NCBI GenBank assembly: GCA_964497475.1
Contig: CAZCDM010000170.1
Coordinates: 1-5,124, forward strand
Source: CAZCDM01 sp964497475
GTDB taxonomy: Bacteria; Planctomycetota; Phycisphaerae; SM23-33
Reading direction: 5' to 3'
DNA length: 5,124 nt
Below the pieces are notes generated by a model. It was not told the DNA's origin. It ran no database searches and saw only the letters and a program-made list of their open reading frames with translations. The translations under genes were made by a program, and so were the position numbers. Of this stretch, positions 1-5,104 are shown in pieces (positions within the stretch are counted from its first letter, which is position 1; each line of letters starts with the position of its first letter).

Positions 1-2
1 AC

Positions 3-2135
3 GACGACACCCGCACCGAGCCGACCGTCCTGCCGGCGAAGTTCCCCAACCTGCTCGTCAACGGCAGCCAGGGCATTGCGGTGGGCATGGCCACGTCGAT
101 CCCGCCGCACAATCTCAACGAAGTCTGCGATGCGCTGATCCACCTCATCAGCAATCCCGAAGCCACCGTCGACGACCTCATGGAGCACATCACGGGGCCT
201 GACTTCCCCACCGGCGGGCTGATCTGCGGGCGCAAGGGCATTGTCGAGGGCTACAAGACCGGCCGGGGCCGGCTGACCGTTCGAGCCCGGATGCACACCG
301 AGCAGCTCCGCGGCGGCAAGGAACAGATCGTCATCACCGAGATTCCCTACCAGGTCCTCAAGAGCACGATCATCGAACGCATTGCCGATACGGTCAAGAA
401 CGGCAAGATTCCCGACATTGCCGATGTGCAGGACCACTCCGACCGCACGGGCATGCGGATTGTCGTCGAGCTGAAAAAGGGCGCCGAGTCCCAGGTCGTC
501 GTCAACCTGCTCTACAAGTACACGCCGCTGCAGAACACCTTCAGCCTGATCAATATCGCCCTGGTTCACGGCGCGCCGCGCACGCTGAGCCTGCGCGACA
601 TGCTCTTTTATTACATCGAGCATCGCAAAGAGGTTATCCGCCGAAGGACGGCCTTCCTGCTGCGGCGGGCCCGGCAGCGGGCGCATATCCTGGAAGGCCT
701 TATCCTCGCCGTGGCCGACATCGACCGGATCATCGACCTGATCCGCAAGAGCCCCGACGAGCCAACGGCCAAGCAACGCCTCATGGAACTCAACCTCCGG
801 CTGACCGAGGAAGCCACCGTCCGCAAGCTCCTGCCCGGAGCCTTCGTGAACCGTGCCTCCTCCGACCAGAGCCTCACCGGCGTCCAGGCCGACGCGATTC
901 TCGGCATGCAGCTGCGTCGCCTGACCGGGCTGGAGATCGAAAAACTCGCCAAGAGCTACTCCGAACTCGTCGAGGAAATCGAAGGCTACGAAGCTATCCT
1001 TCGCGACGAGCAACTCCTGCTCGACGTGATCCGCGAGGACATCTTCGAGATCAAGGAAAAGTACGGCGACACCCGCCGAACCGATATCGTCTCCGACGCT
1101 GGCGACTTCGAGATGGAAGACCTCATCGCCGAGGAAGACGTCGTGGTGACGCTGACCCACGCCGGCTACATCAAACGCATGCCGCTGACGACCTACCGCA
1201 AGCAGGGGCGTGGCGGCCAGGGCGTCCGCGGGTCGGACTCCAAGGACGGCGACTTCATCGAGGAAATTTTCATCGCCAGTACGCACGATTACCTGCTGGT
1301 GTTCACCACCAGCGGCAAGATGCATTGGCTGAAGGTTTATGACATTCCGAGCATGGCACGGACCAGTCGAGGCCGCGCCATCGTCAACCTTCTGGAACTG
1401 GAATCCGACGATCACATCTGCGCCGTGGTCGCTGTGCGGGATTTCCCCGAGGACCGCTTCCTGATGATCGCCACGCGCCACGGGCAGGTCAAAAAGACCA
1501 GCCTCGATGCGTATGGCAATGTCCGCAAGGGCGGGCTGATTGCGACCGGCCTGAACGAGGACGACTGGGTCATCGGCGTAGCTGTGACCAATGGCGACAA
1601 TGAGATTATTCTCGGCACGGCCGACGGCAAGGCCATCCGCTTCCAGGAAGATGACGTCCGTCCGATGGGCCGGACCGCCGCGGGCGTTCGCGGCGTGAAG
1701 CTGACCGAAGGCGATGAGGTGGTCGACATGATCATCTACGACTCGATGGCCACGCTGCTGACGGTCTGCGAGAAAGGCTACGGCAAGCGGACCGACTTCG
1801 AGGAATACCGCATCCAGGGCCGGGGCGGCAGCGGCATCATCAACATCAAGGCCACCAAGCGAAACGGCAAGGTCGTGGCGATGAAGGCCATCCGCGACGG
1901 CGACGAGCTGATGATGATGACCTATCAGGGTCAGGTTGTCCGCACCGGCGTCGGCCAGGTGCGTGTCATCGGCCGGGCCACCCAGGGTGTGCGGCTGATC
2001 ACGCTCAAGCCCGATGATACCCTCGTGTCGGTGGCCCGCGTGGTCAACGAGGACGAGGATCAGCCCGAGCTGCCCCTCGGCATGGACGACCAGGGCGAGC
2101 AGGGTGCCAAGGACGACAGCGGCGAGGAATCCTGA
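3..2135 (+). CDS. gyrA: DNA gyrase subunit A, 5'-truncated by window edge
   Basis: GyrA is the breakage-reunion subunit of DNA gyrase. With GyrB it introduces negative supercoils using ATP. The frame is open from base 3 to the TGA at 2133-2135, about 710 residues. The first visible residues (DDTRTEPTVLPAKFPNLLVN, then GIAVGMAT and IPPHN) match GyrA from about E. coli residue 150, so the start, the DNA-binding helix-turn-helix and the catalytic tyrosine (Tyr122 in E. coli) lie upstream of the window. The tower and coiled-coil regions follow (HRKEVIRRR, RRLTGLEIEKL). The C-terminal beta-pinwheel begins near base 1134, with GYIKR, GKMHWLK, GQVKK, GKAIRF, GYGKR and GQVVR blade motifs. The GyrA box reads QGRGGQG (1203-1223) rather than QRRGGKG, and a related QGRGGSG lies at 1815-1835. 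The last 28 residues are strongly acidic (12 D/E). An apparent GTG start at 81 is internal. A ParC identity is less likely given the complete pinwheel, GyrA-box-like motif and acidic tail. Confidence 0.97.
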   Translation, partial: DDTRTEPTVLPAKFPNLLVNGSQGIAVGMATSIPPHNLNEVCDALIHLISNPEATVDDLMEHITGPDFPTGGLICGRKGIVEGYKTGRGRLTVRARMHTEQLRGGKEQIVITEIPYQVLKSTIIERIADTVKNGKIPDIADVQDHSDRTGMRIVVELKKGAESQVVVNLLYKYTPLQNTFSLINIALVHGAPRTLSLRDMLFYYIEHRKEVIRRRTAFLLRRARQRAHILEGLILAVADIDRIIDLIRKSPDEPTAKQRLMELNLRLTEEATVRKLLPGAFVNRASSDQSLTGVQADAILGMQLRRLTGLEIEKLAKSYSELVEEIEGYEAILRDEQLLLDVIREDIFEIKEKYGDTRRTDIVSDAGDFEMEDLIAEEDVVVTLTHAGYIKRMPLTTYRKQGRGGQGVRGSDSKDGDFIEEIFIASTHDYLLVFTTSGKMHWLKVYDIPSMARTSRGRAIVNLLELESDDHICAVVAVRDFPEDRFLMIATRHGQVKKTSLDAYGNVRKGGLIATGLNEDDWVIGVAVTNGDNEIILGTADGKAIRFQEDDVRPMGRTAAGVRGVKLTEGDEVVDMIIYDSMATLLTVCEKGYGKRTDFEEYRIQGRGGSGIINIKATKRNGKVVAMKAIRDGDELMMMTYQGQVVRTGVGQVRVIGRATQGVRLITLKPDDTLVSVARVVNEDEDQPELPLGMDDQGEQGAKDDSGEES
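2049..2132 (+). other. Acidic C-terminal tail of GyrA
   Basis: The last 28 codons of gyrA encode 12 Asp/Glu and only one Lys, after the final pinwheel blade ends at SVARVVN. Acidic GyrA tails are known in several bacteria to modulate DNA wrapping and supercoiling. Whether this one does so is inferred from composition only. Confidence 0.6.
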
Positions 2136-2150
2136 CGGCCAGGCCGTTTC
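2135..2150 (+). terminator. Possible short hairpin terminator at the gyrA stop codon
   Basis: The last base of the gyrA TGA begins a perfect inverted repeat, ACGGC-CAG-GCCGT (2135-2147), followed by TTTC. This gives a five-base-pair GC-rich stem with a three-base loop. The T-run is short, so it is a weak candidate for an intrinsic terminator. A second hairpin, TATCCG-gcccga-CGGATA at 2152-2169, follows and has no T-run in either direction. Confidence 0.3.
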
Positions 2151-2151
2151 G

Positions 2152-2169
2152 TATCCGGCCCGACGGATA
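2152..2169. other. Inverted repeat in the gyrA/gloC-like convergent spacer
   Basis: TATCCG (2152-2157) and CGGATA (2164-2169) form a perfect six-base-pair stem around a six-base loop, extendable by one G-T pair. It lies between two convergent genes, where a bidirectional transcription stop would be expected. Without a T-tract the role is uncertain. Confidence 0.35.
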
Positions 2170-2178
2170 TTGAAGTGC

Positions 2179-2251
2179 CCCCGCAGCCGATCAGCCGGCC
2201 CGACGCATAGAGGCGCCCCGGCAGCCTTGCCCCGCAGCCGATCAGCCGGCC
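2179..2251. repeat. Pair of 22-bp direct repeats spanning the end of the gloC-like gene
   Basis: Bases 2179-2200 and 2230-2251 are identical (core CCGCAGCCGATCAGCCGG), offset by 51 bases, with an unrelated 29-base spacer (2201-2229). The right copy contains the minus-strand stop codon of the gloC-like gene at 2242-2244. The left copy sits in the intergenic spacer. The sequence between and outside the copies does not match, so this is a short dispersed duplication and not a clean tandem array. Each copy contains a small GCCG-atcagc-CGGC stem. Confidence 0.8.
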
Positions 2252-2874
2252 AGGAACGGGTTGCCCTGCGTCTCGGCTGCGATGGTGGTCTGGCCACCAT
2301 GGCCGGGCAGCACGCGCGTTTCGCCCGGCAGGGTCAGCAGGTTCTCGCGGAGAGTGCGGGTCAGCCGATCGCCATCGCCGCCTGGAATATCCGTCCGGCC
2401 GATGCTGCCGCGGAACAGCGCATCGCCGGTGACGACCACGCCGGCCGGCTCGCAGTAGTAACTCACCCCGCCGGGCGTGTGGCCGGAGGTGTCCAACACC
2501 TGCCACGTCCATTCGCCCATGGCCAGCTCATCGCCGGGGTCCAGCAGGATGTGGGCCTCGGGTGCCCGAACGCCCATCAGGAAGGTGGCCGAGAGGTTTT
2601 TCTCCGGGCTGGTGAGCATCTCGGCATCGCCGGCCGGGCAGAGCAGCTCGACCTCGGGGTAGTGTTCGAGGACGTACTCGACGCCGCCGATGTGATCGCC
2701 ATGGCCGTGGGTCAGCAGCAGCTTGCGGGGCGTGAGGTCCTCGGCCTGGAGGTACTCCACCAGCGGCTTGGGCCACATGCCCACGTCAACCAGCCAGCAC
2801 TCCTGACCGAAAATCAGCAGGTGGCAGTTGGTCTCCAGCGGCCCAAGCGACAGCGTGTGTGTGCGGAAGTCCAT
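2242..2874 (-). CDS. GloC/YcbL-like metallo-beta-lactamase-fold hydrolase (glyoxalase II-like)
   Basis: This 210-residue protein has the full set of metal ligands of the metallo-beta-lactamase fold: THGHGDH (H56, H58, D60, H61), H132 in SGHTPGG, D151 in TGDALF, and H192 in PGHG. The stretch LFRGSIGRTDIPGGD and the C-terminal NPFL resemble the short type II glyoxalases (YcbL/GloC), which hydrolyse S-lactoylglutathione-like thioesters using a binuclear metal centre in the cytoplasm. Length fits that class (about 210-215), which lacks the extra C-terminal domain of classical GloB. The native thiol substrate in this organism cannot be read from sequence. I chose the ATG at 2872-2874 (MDFRTHTLSLGPLETNCHLL). 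A longer frame from 2973 would overlap the upstream gene by about 90 bases and adds residues unlike the family. The start lies seven bases after the stop of the NDK-like gene, with no strong ribosome binding site, suggesting translational coupling. Confidence 0.9.
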   Translation of the reverse strand: MDFRTHTLSLGPLETNCHLLIFGQECWLVDVGMWPKPLVEYLQAEDLTPRKLLLTHGHGDHIGGVEYVLEHYPEVELLCPAGDAEMLTSPEKNLSATFLMGVRAPEAHILLDPGDELAMGEWTWQVLDTSGHTPGGVSYYCEPAGVVVTGDALFRGSIGRTDIPGGDGDRLTRTLRENLLTLPGETRVLPGHGGQTTIAAETQGNPFLAG

Positions 2875-2881
2875 CGGCCGA

Positions 2882-4051
2882 TCAGTCCAGGTGCTCCCGA
2901 ATGATGCGGGTAATCTCGCAGGGTTCCGGCTCGTCGCCGGAGAGCCCGACGATGGCTCGCTCGCGGATGGCATTTTCGGGCGAGTCGCTGGCGTGGGCGC
3001 CGTTGCGCATCAGGTCGCGGGCGAAGTCGCTGCGCACCGTGCCGGGCTCGGCCTTGCTCGGGTCGGTCGATCCGAGAACGGTGCGAACCTTCTCAATGGC
3101 GTCGACGCCTTCGTAGAGCAGGGCGAGGCACTTGGCGTTGCTGGCGGTTTTCTTTTCCTGATCCCTGACGGTCGTGGGGTCCACGCCGGTCATGTACTCG
3201 ACGATCTTGTTGAACTCGCACTGGGCGTTTCGCTCGGCGAGCATGGTGGCGACCTGGGCGGCGTCGTCTTCGGAGAAGTCGAAGTCGAACGCGTCGCCCA
3301 GCCGGTCGTAGACGACATTGGAGACCAGGAACTGCAGCTTCTTGATGAATATCTCACGCAGCGGGCCGTAGAATTCTTCGCCCTGGGCGACGGTCATGTT
3401 GAACAGCCGGGCCCCGACGATCCGCAGGCCGGTCAGGCTGAAGGTGTCGATGATATTGCCCGGCTTGCGGCTGCGACGCTCGAAGTTCTCCGGCTTGAGC
3501 ATGACCAGCGTGGTCTGCGGCTCGCCGTCGTAGCTCATGCGGTGGGTCAGCACGCCGCCGTCGCGGTCGGCATAGTCGGCGATGAGGCGCAGGTGCTCGC
3601 GGTTGCGGGCCGGGTCGGCCCCGGTGATGACGGCCGGCTCGAAGTAGTGGATCTTGCCCTCGCTGTCGCGGATGAAGTCGCCATACGTCCCGCGGATGGT
3701 ATTGCCCACCGGCTGTTCCGTGAACGAGCCGACGACGTTCTCCTTGAGCTCGCGGACGGCGTTCTCGCCGCGGAAGAGCATCAGCATGCAGCGTGGCACG
3801 AGGCCGTAGGGGTTGTCCTGCCGCAGGTTCGTATCGATATAGTCGTGCCACGCCCGCTCGATGGCCGGGTCGATCGACAGCGTGGAAAAGACCTTTTTGT
3901 ACTCTTCGAGAAACTCGTCGCTGAAGACGAACATCCGCGCGCCGACAAATTCGCAGCGGGCGTTGGCCAGCAGGCGGCTGATGATGCCGCCCGTGCGGCT
4001 TTTATACAGGCTGTACGGGGTAATCAGGGCGTAGGCAAGTTCACTGCTCAC
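2882..4051 (-). CDS. Tandem nucleoside-diphosphate-kinase-domain protein (one degenerate, one intact domain)
   Basis: This 389-residue protein has two NDK-like domains. NDKs move the gamma phosphate between nucleotides through a phosphohistidine. The C-terminal domain (about residues 178-370) keeps every classical active-site residue with human NME1 spacing: K186, Y228, R323, T329, R340, N350, H353 (the phosphohistidine, in RNGAHASDSPE) and E364. The one spacing exception is about 59 extra residues between Y228 and R323. The N-terminal domain (about 1-150) aligns in pattern (LAYALITP, TGGIISRLL, Y51, GENAV, NTIRG) but has T11 for the lysine and apparently T143 for the catalytic histidine, so it is probably inactive. 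Ordinary bacterial Ndk is a single domain of about 140-150 residues, so I do not call it ndk. Start: GTG at 4049-4051 with AAGGAG six bases upstream and a promoter just beyond. It is first in an operon with the gloC-like gene. Real enzyme activity is inferred, not shown. Confidence 0.87.
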   Translation of the reverse strand: MSSELAYALITPYSLYKSRTGGIISRLLANARCEFVGARMFVFSDEFLEEYKKVFSTLSIDPAIERAWHDYIDTNLRQDNPYGLVPRCMLMLFRGENAVRELKENVVGSFTEQPVGNTIRGTYGDFIRDSEGKIHYFEPAVITGADPARNREHLRLIADYADRDGGVLTHRMSYDGEPQTTLVMLKPENFERRSRKPGNIIDTFSLTGLRIVGARLFNMTVAQGEEFYGPLREIFIKKLQFLVSNVVYDRLGDAFDFDFSEDDAAQVATMLAERNAQCEFNKIVEYMTGVDPTTVRDQEKKTASNAKCLALLYEGVDAIEKVRTVLGSTDPSKAEPGTVRSDFARDLMRNGAHASDSPENAIRERAIVGLSGDEPEPCEITRIIREHLD

Positions 4052-4057
4052 GGGATG

Positions 4058-4063
4058 CTCCTT
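4058..4063 (-). promoter_or_regulatory. Ribosome binding site deciding the GTG start of the NDK-like gene
   Basis: On the minus strand AAGGAG lies six bases before the GTG at 4049-4051. No ATG is in frame at a suitable distance, so this Shine-Dalgarno sequence supports GTG as the start. Confidence 0.8.
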
Positions 4064-4086
4064 GGGTTACGAAATGGTAAGGTCAG

Positions 4087-4115
4087 ACGATAGCAGACTC
4101 TCTCGCCGTTGGCAA
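4087..4115 (-). promoter_or_regulatory. Predicted sigma70-type promoter for the NDK-like/gloC-like operon
   Basis: Reading the minus strand, TTGCCA (plus positions 4110-4115) is followed after exactly 17 bases by TATCGT (4087-4092). Transcription would start near 4080, leaving a leader of about 29 bases that contains the ribosome binding site at 4058-4063. Spacing and both hexamers are close to the housekeeping consensus. No experiment supports it. Confidence 0.6.
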
Positions 4116-4130
4116 GGCCGGGCGAACCAT

Positions 4131-4159
4131 TTGCTCGGCGCCGCCTGGGCGGGTATAGT
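4131..4159 (+). promoter_or_regulatory. Predicted sigma70-type promoter for the SprT-like gene
   Basis: TTGCTC (4131-4136) and TATAGT (4154-4159) are separated by exactly 17 bases. The expected start near 4166 leaves a leader of about 22 bases before the ATG at 4189. The -10 hexamer lies inside an inverted repeat (4143-4149 with 4163-4169). The promoter is back to back with the leftward one at 4087-4115; the two -35 boxes are 15 bases apart. Confidence 0.6.
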
Positions 4160-4169
4160 ACACCCAGGC
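4143..4169. promoter_or_regulatory. Inverted repeat around the -10 box: possible operator
   Basis: GCCTGGG (4143-4149) and CCCAGGC (4163-4169) are perfect seven-base inverted arms separated by 13 bases, which include the TATAGT hexamer. A dyad with 20-base centre-to-centre spacing over a promoter is a typical repressor-site geometry. The right arm would also lie at the start of the transcript. No regulator gene is visible in the window. Confidence 0.35.
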
Positions 4170-4188
4170 AGGACGCCCGAGCAACGCC

Positions 4189-4779
4189 ATGGACAGCCAC
4201 TCGCAAACTTCTCTCCCGCTGAGCGATCTCTGGACCCCCGACTCGCCGCTGCCCACGCAAAGCCTCCTCCGCCGCCTGGCCGGCCGCCTCGGTGAGCTCT
4301 GGTCCGAGCCGGACCTGGGCCGAACCGTTCGCGTGGTCTACAACCCGCGCCTCTCGACCACCCTCGGCCGGGCGATCTACGCCGATCAACTCGTCGAACT
4401 CAACCCCCGCCTGCTGCGGGAACACCCCGGCGAGCTGCTGCCCACCCTGGCCCACGAGCTGGCGCACCTGGTCGTCCATCGGCGGTGGGGTTCGTGTCGG
4501 CCGCACGGGCGCGAATTCCGCACGCTCATGCGGGCGGTGAACCTTTCACCCCGCGCGACGCATCGGCTGCCGGTCGAGCACTTGCGCCGCCGGCGGGGCA
4601 AGTACATCTTTCTGCATCGCTGCGAGGGCTGCGGGGCGATGTTCACCGCTGGGCGGCGGCGACGCGATTGCTACTGCCGCCGCTGCGGGCCGGACGTGCC
4701 GTGGGATATCTTCCGCCTGCCGAACTCCGCAGCCGGCAAGAAACTGCTCCAGCGATTGCTGGACACGCAGCAGGGCTGA
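4189..4779 (+). CDS. SprT-like zinc metalloprotease-domain protein with C-terminal zinc ribbon
   Basis: This 196-residue protein has the SprT-family zinc site: HELAH at residues 89-93 (H89 and H93 as ligands, E90 as catalytic base) followed by a third histidine, H106, in a PHG motif, then EFRTLM. A preceding strand region (VRVVYNPRLSTTLGRAIY, then VELNP) is also typical of the family. The C-terminal part carries a zinc ribbon, C145-x2-C148 and C163-x2-C166, with an additional C161 and a very arginine-rich linker. There is no signal peptide or membrane segment, so it should be cytoplasmic. Eukaryotic relatives (Spartan/SPRTN) cut proteins crosslinked to DNA. Bacterial SprT proteins are much less defined, so the substrate is unknown. 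Start: the ATG at 4189, with only a weak AGGCAGGA purine stretch about 15 bases upstream. The gene is divergent from the NDK-like operon and is followed directly by the 49-bp repeat array, with no clear terminator. Confidence 0.86.
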   Translation: MDSHSQTSLPLSDLWTPDSPLPTQSLLRRLAGRLGELWSEPDLGRTVRVVYNPRLSTTLGRAIYADQLVELNPRLLREHPGELLPTLAHELAHLVVHRRWGSCRPHGREFRTLMRAVNLSPRATHRLPVEHLRRRRGKYIFLHRCEGCGAMFTAGRRRRDCYCRRCGPDVPWDIFRLPNSAAGKKLLQRLLDTQQG

Positions 4780-4801
4780 GAGCAAGGTGAGAGGGAACCG
4801 A

Positions 4802-5054
4802 ATCTTGCCCAGTGGGCTCAGCAGTCTCTTATGCAAAAAGGGGTAGTCGCATCTTGCCCAGTGGGCTCAGCAGTCTCTTATGCAAAAAGGGGTAGTCGCA
4901 TCTTGNNNNNNNNNNNNNNNNNNNNNNNNNNNNNNNNNNNNNNNNNNNNNNNNNNNNNNNNNNNNNNNNNNNNNNNNNNNNNNNNNNNNNNNNNNNNNNN
5001 NNNNNCCCAGTGGGCTCAGCAGTCTCTTATGCAAAAAGGGGTAGGCGAATCTTG
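4802..5054. repeat. 49-bp tandem repeat array interrupted by an assembly gap
   Basis: Two units, 4802-4850 and 4851-4899, are identical over all 49 bases. A third begins at 4900 and is cut by the gap after ATCTTG. After the gap, 5006-5048 supplies the remaining 43 bases of a unit, differing only near its end (GTAGGCGA for GTAGTCGC), and 5049-5054 is the next ATCTTG before similarity fades. Each unit contains the small stem GCCC-AGT-GGGC, an A5G4 run, and ATGC/GCAT arms 14 bases apart across the unit junction. There are no variable spacers, so it is not CRISPR. A unit length of 49 shifts frame every copy, and each unit holds one TAG, so no forward frame crosses three units. Function is unknown. 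Confidence 0.9.
4906..5005. other. Assembly gap of exactly 100 N
   Basis: Bases 4906-5005 are N. A count of exactly 100 is the usual placeholder for a gap of unknown length. The left side ends after ATCTTG and the right side starts with CCCAGTGGG, the next base of the repeat unit. The true gap is therefore probably zero or a whole number of 49-bp units. Confidence 0.95.
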
Positions 5055-5088
5055 CGCGAGAGGGTAACAGCCCCGAATGGCACTGCCG

Positions 5089-5104
5089 TCAGAAGGTATT
5101 CTGA
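5089..5104. other. Inverted repeat beyond the array
   Basis: TCAGAA (5089-5094) and TTCTGA (5099-5104) form a perfect six-base-pair stem with a GGTA loop, extendable by one G-T pair. It has no following T-run and no recognised gene next to it in the window. It could be an operator or transcript hairpin of a gene beyond the right edge. Confidence 0.35.

Noticed and set aside
611..952. 113-codon minus-strand frame inside gyrA
   Set aside because: Arginine/serine-rich antisense shadow of gyrA with no motif or start signal.
2479..2506. Strong hairpin (GTGGC and AGGTGT arms pairing with ACACCT and GCCAC)
   Set aside because: It lies inside the gloC-like coding region over the codons around catalytic H132. 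It is most simply a consequence of conserved protein sequence in GC-rich DNA.
2014..2904. A 296-codon plus-strand frame overlapping the end of gyrA and running antisense to the gloC-like gene
   Set aside because: It overlaps gyrA in another frame, and its product shows no recognisable domain. The minus-strand metallo-beta-lactamase motifs explain this region.
2875..2973. Longer N-terminus for the gloC-like protein, starting at 2973
   Set aside because: It would overlap the NDK-like gene by about 90 bases and adds 33 residues without family similarity. The ATG at 2874 gives the usual family length.
2828..4093. A 421-codon open frame on the plus strand, longer than the gene opposite it
   Set aside because: It is the antisense of the NDK-like gene, has low-complexity valine/alanine/glycine/aspartate composition and no family motifs. 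The minus-strand frame has conserved catalytic residues, a ribosome binding site and a promoter.
4802..5054. CRISPR array
   Set aside because: Units are identical end to end over 49 bases with no variable spacers, and no cas genes are present in the window.
4831..5067. A small repeat-containing protein across the array and gap
   Set aside because: The frame depends on 100 N and an arbitrary gap length. A 49-base unit changes frame at each copy, and the TAG in each unit stops any frame within three copies.
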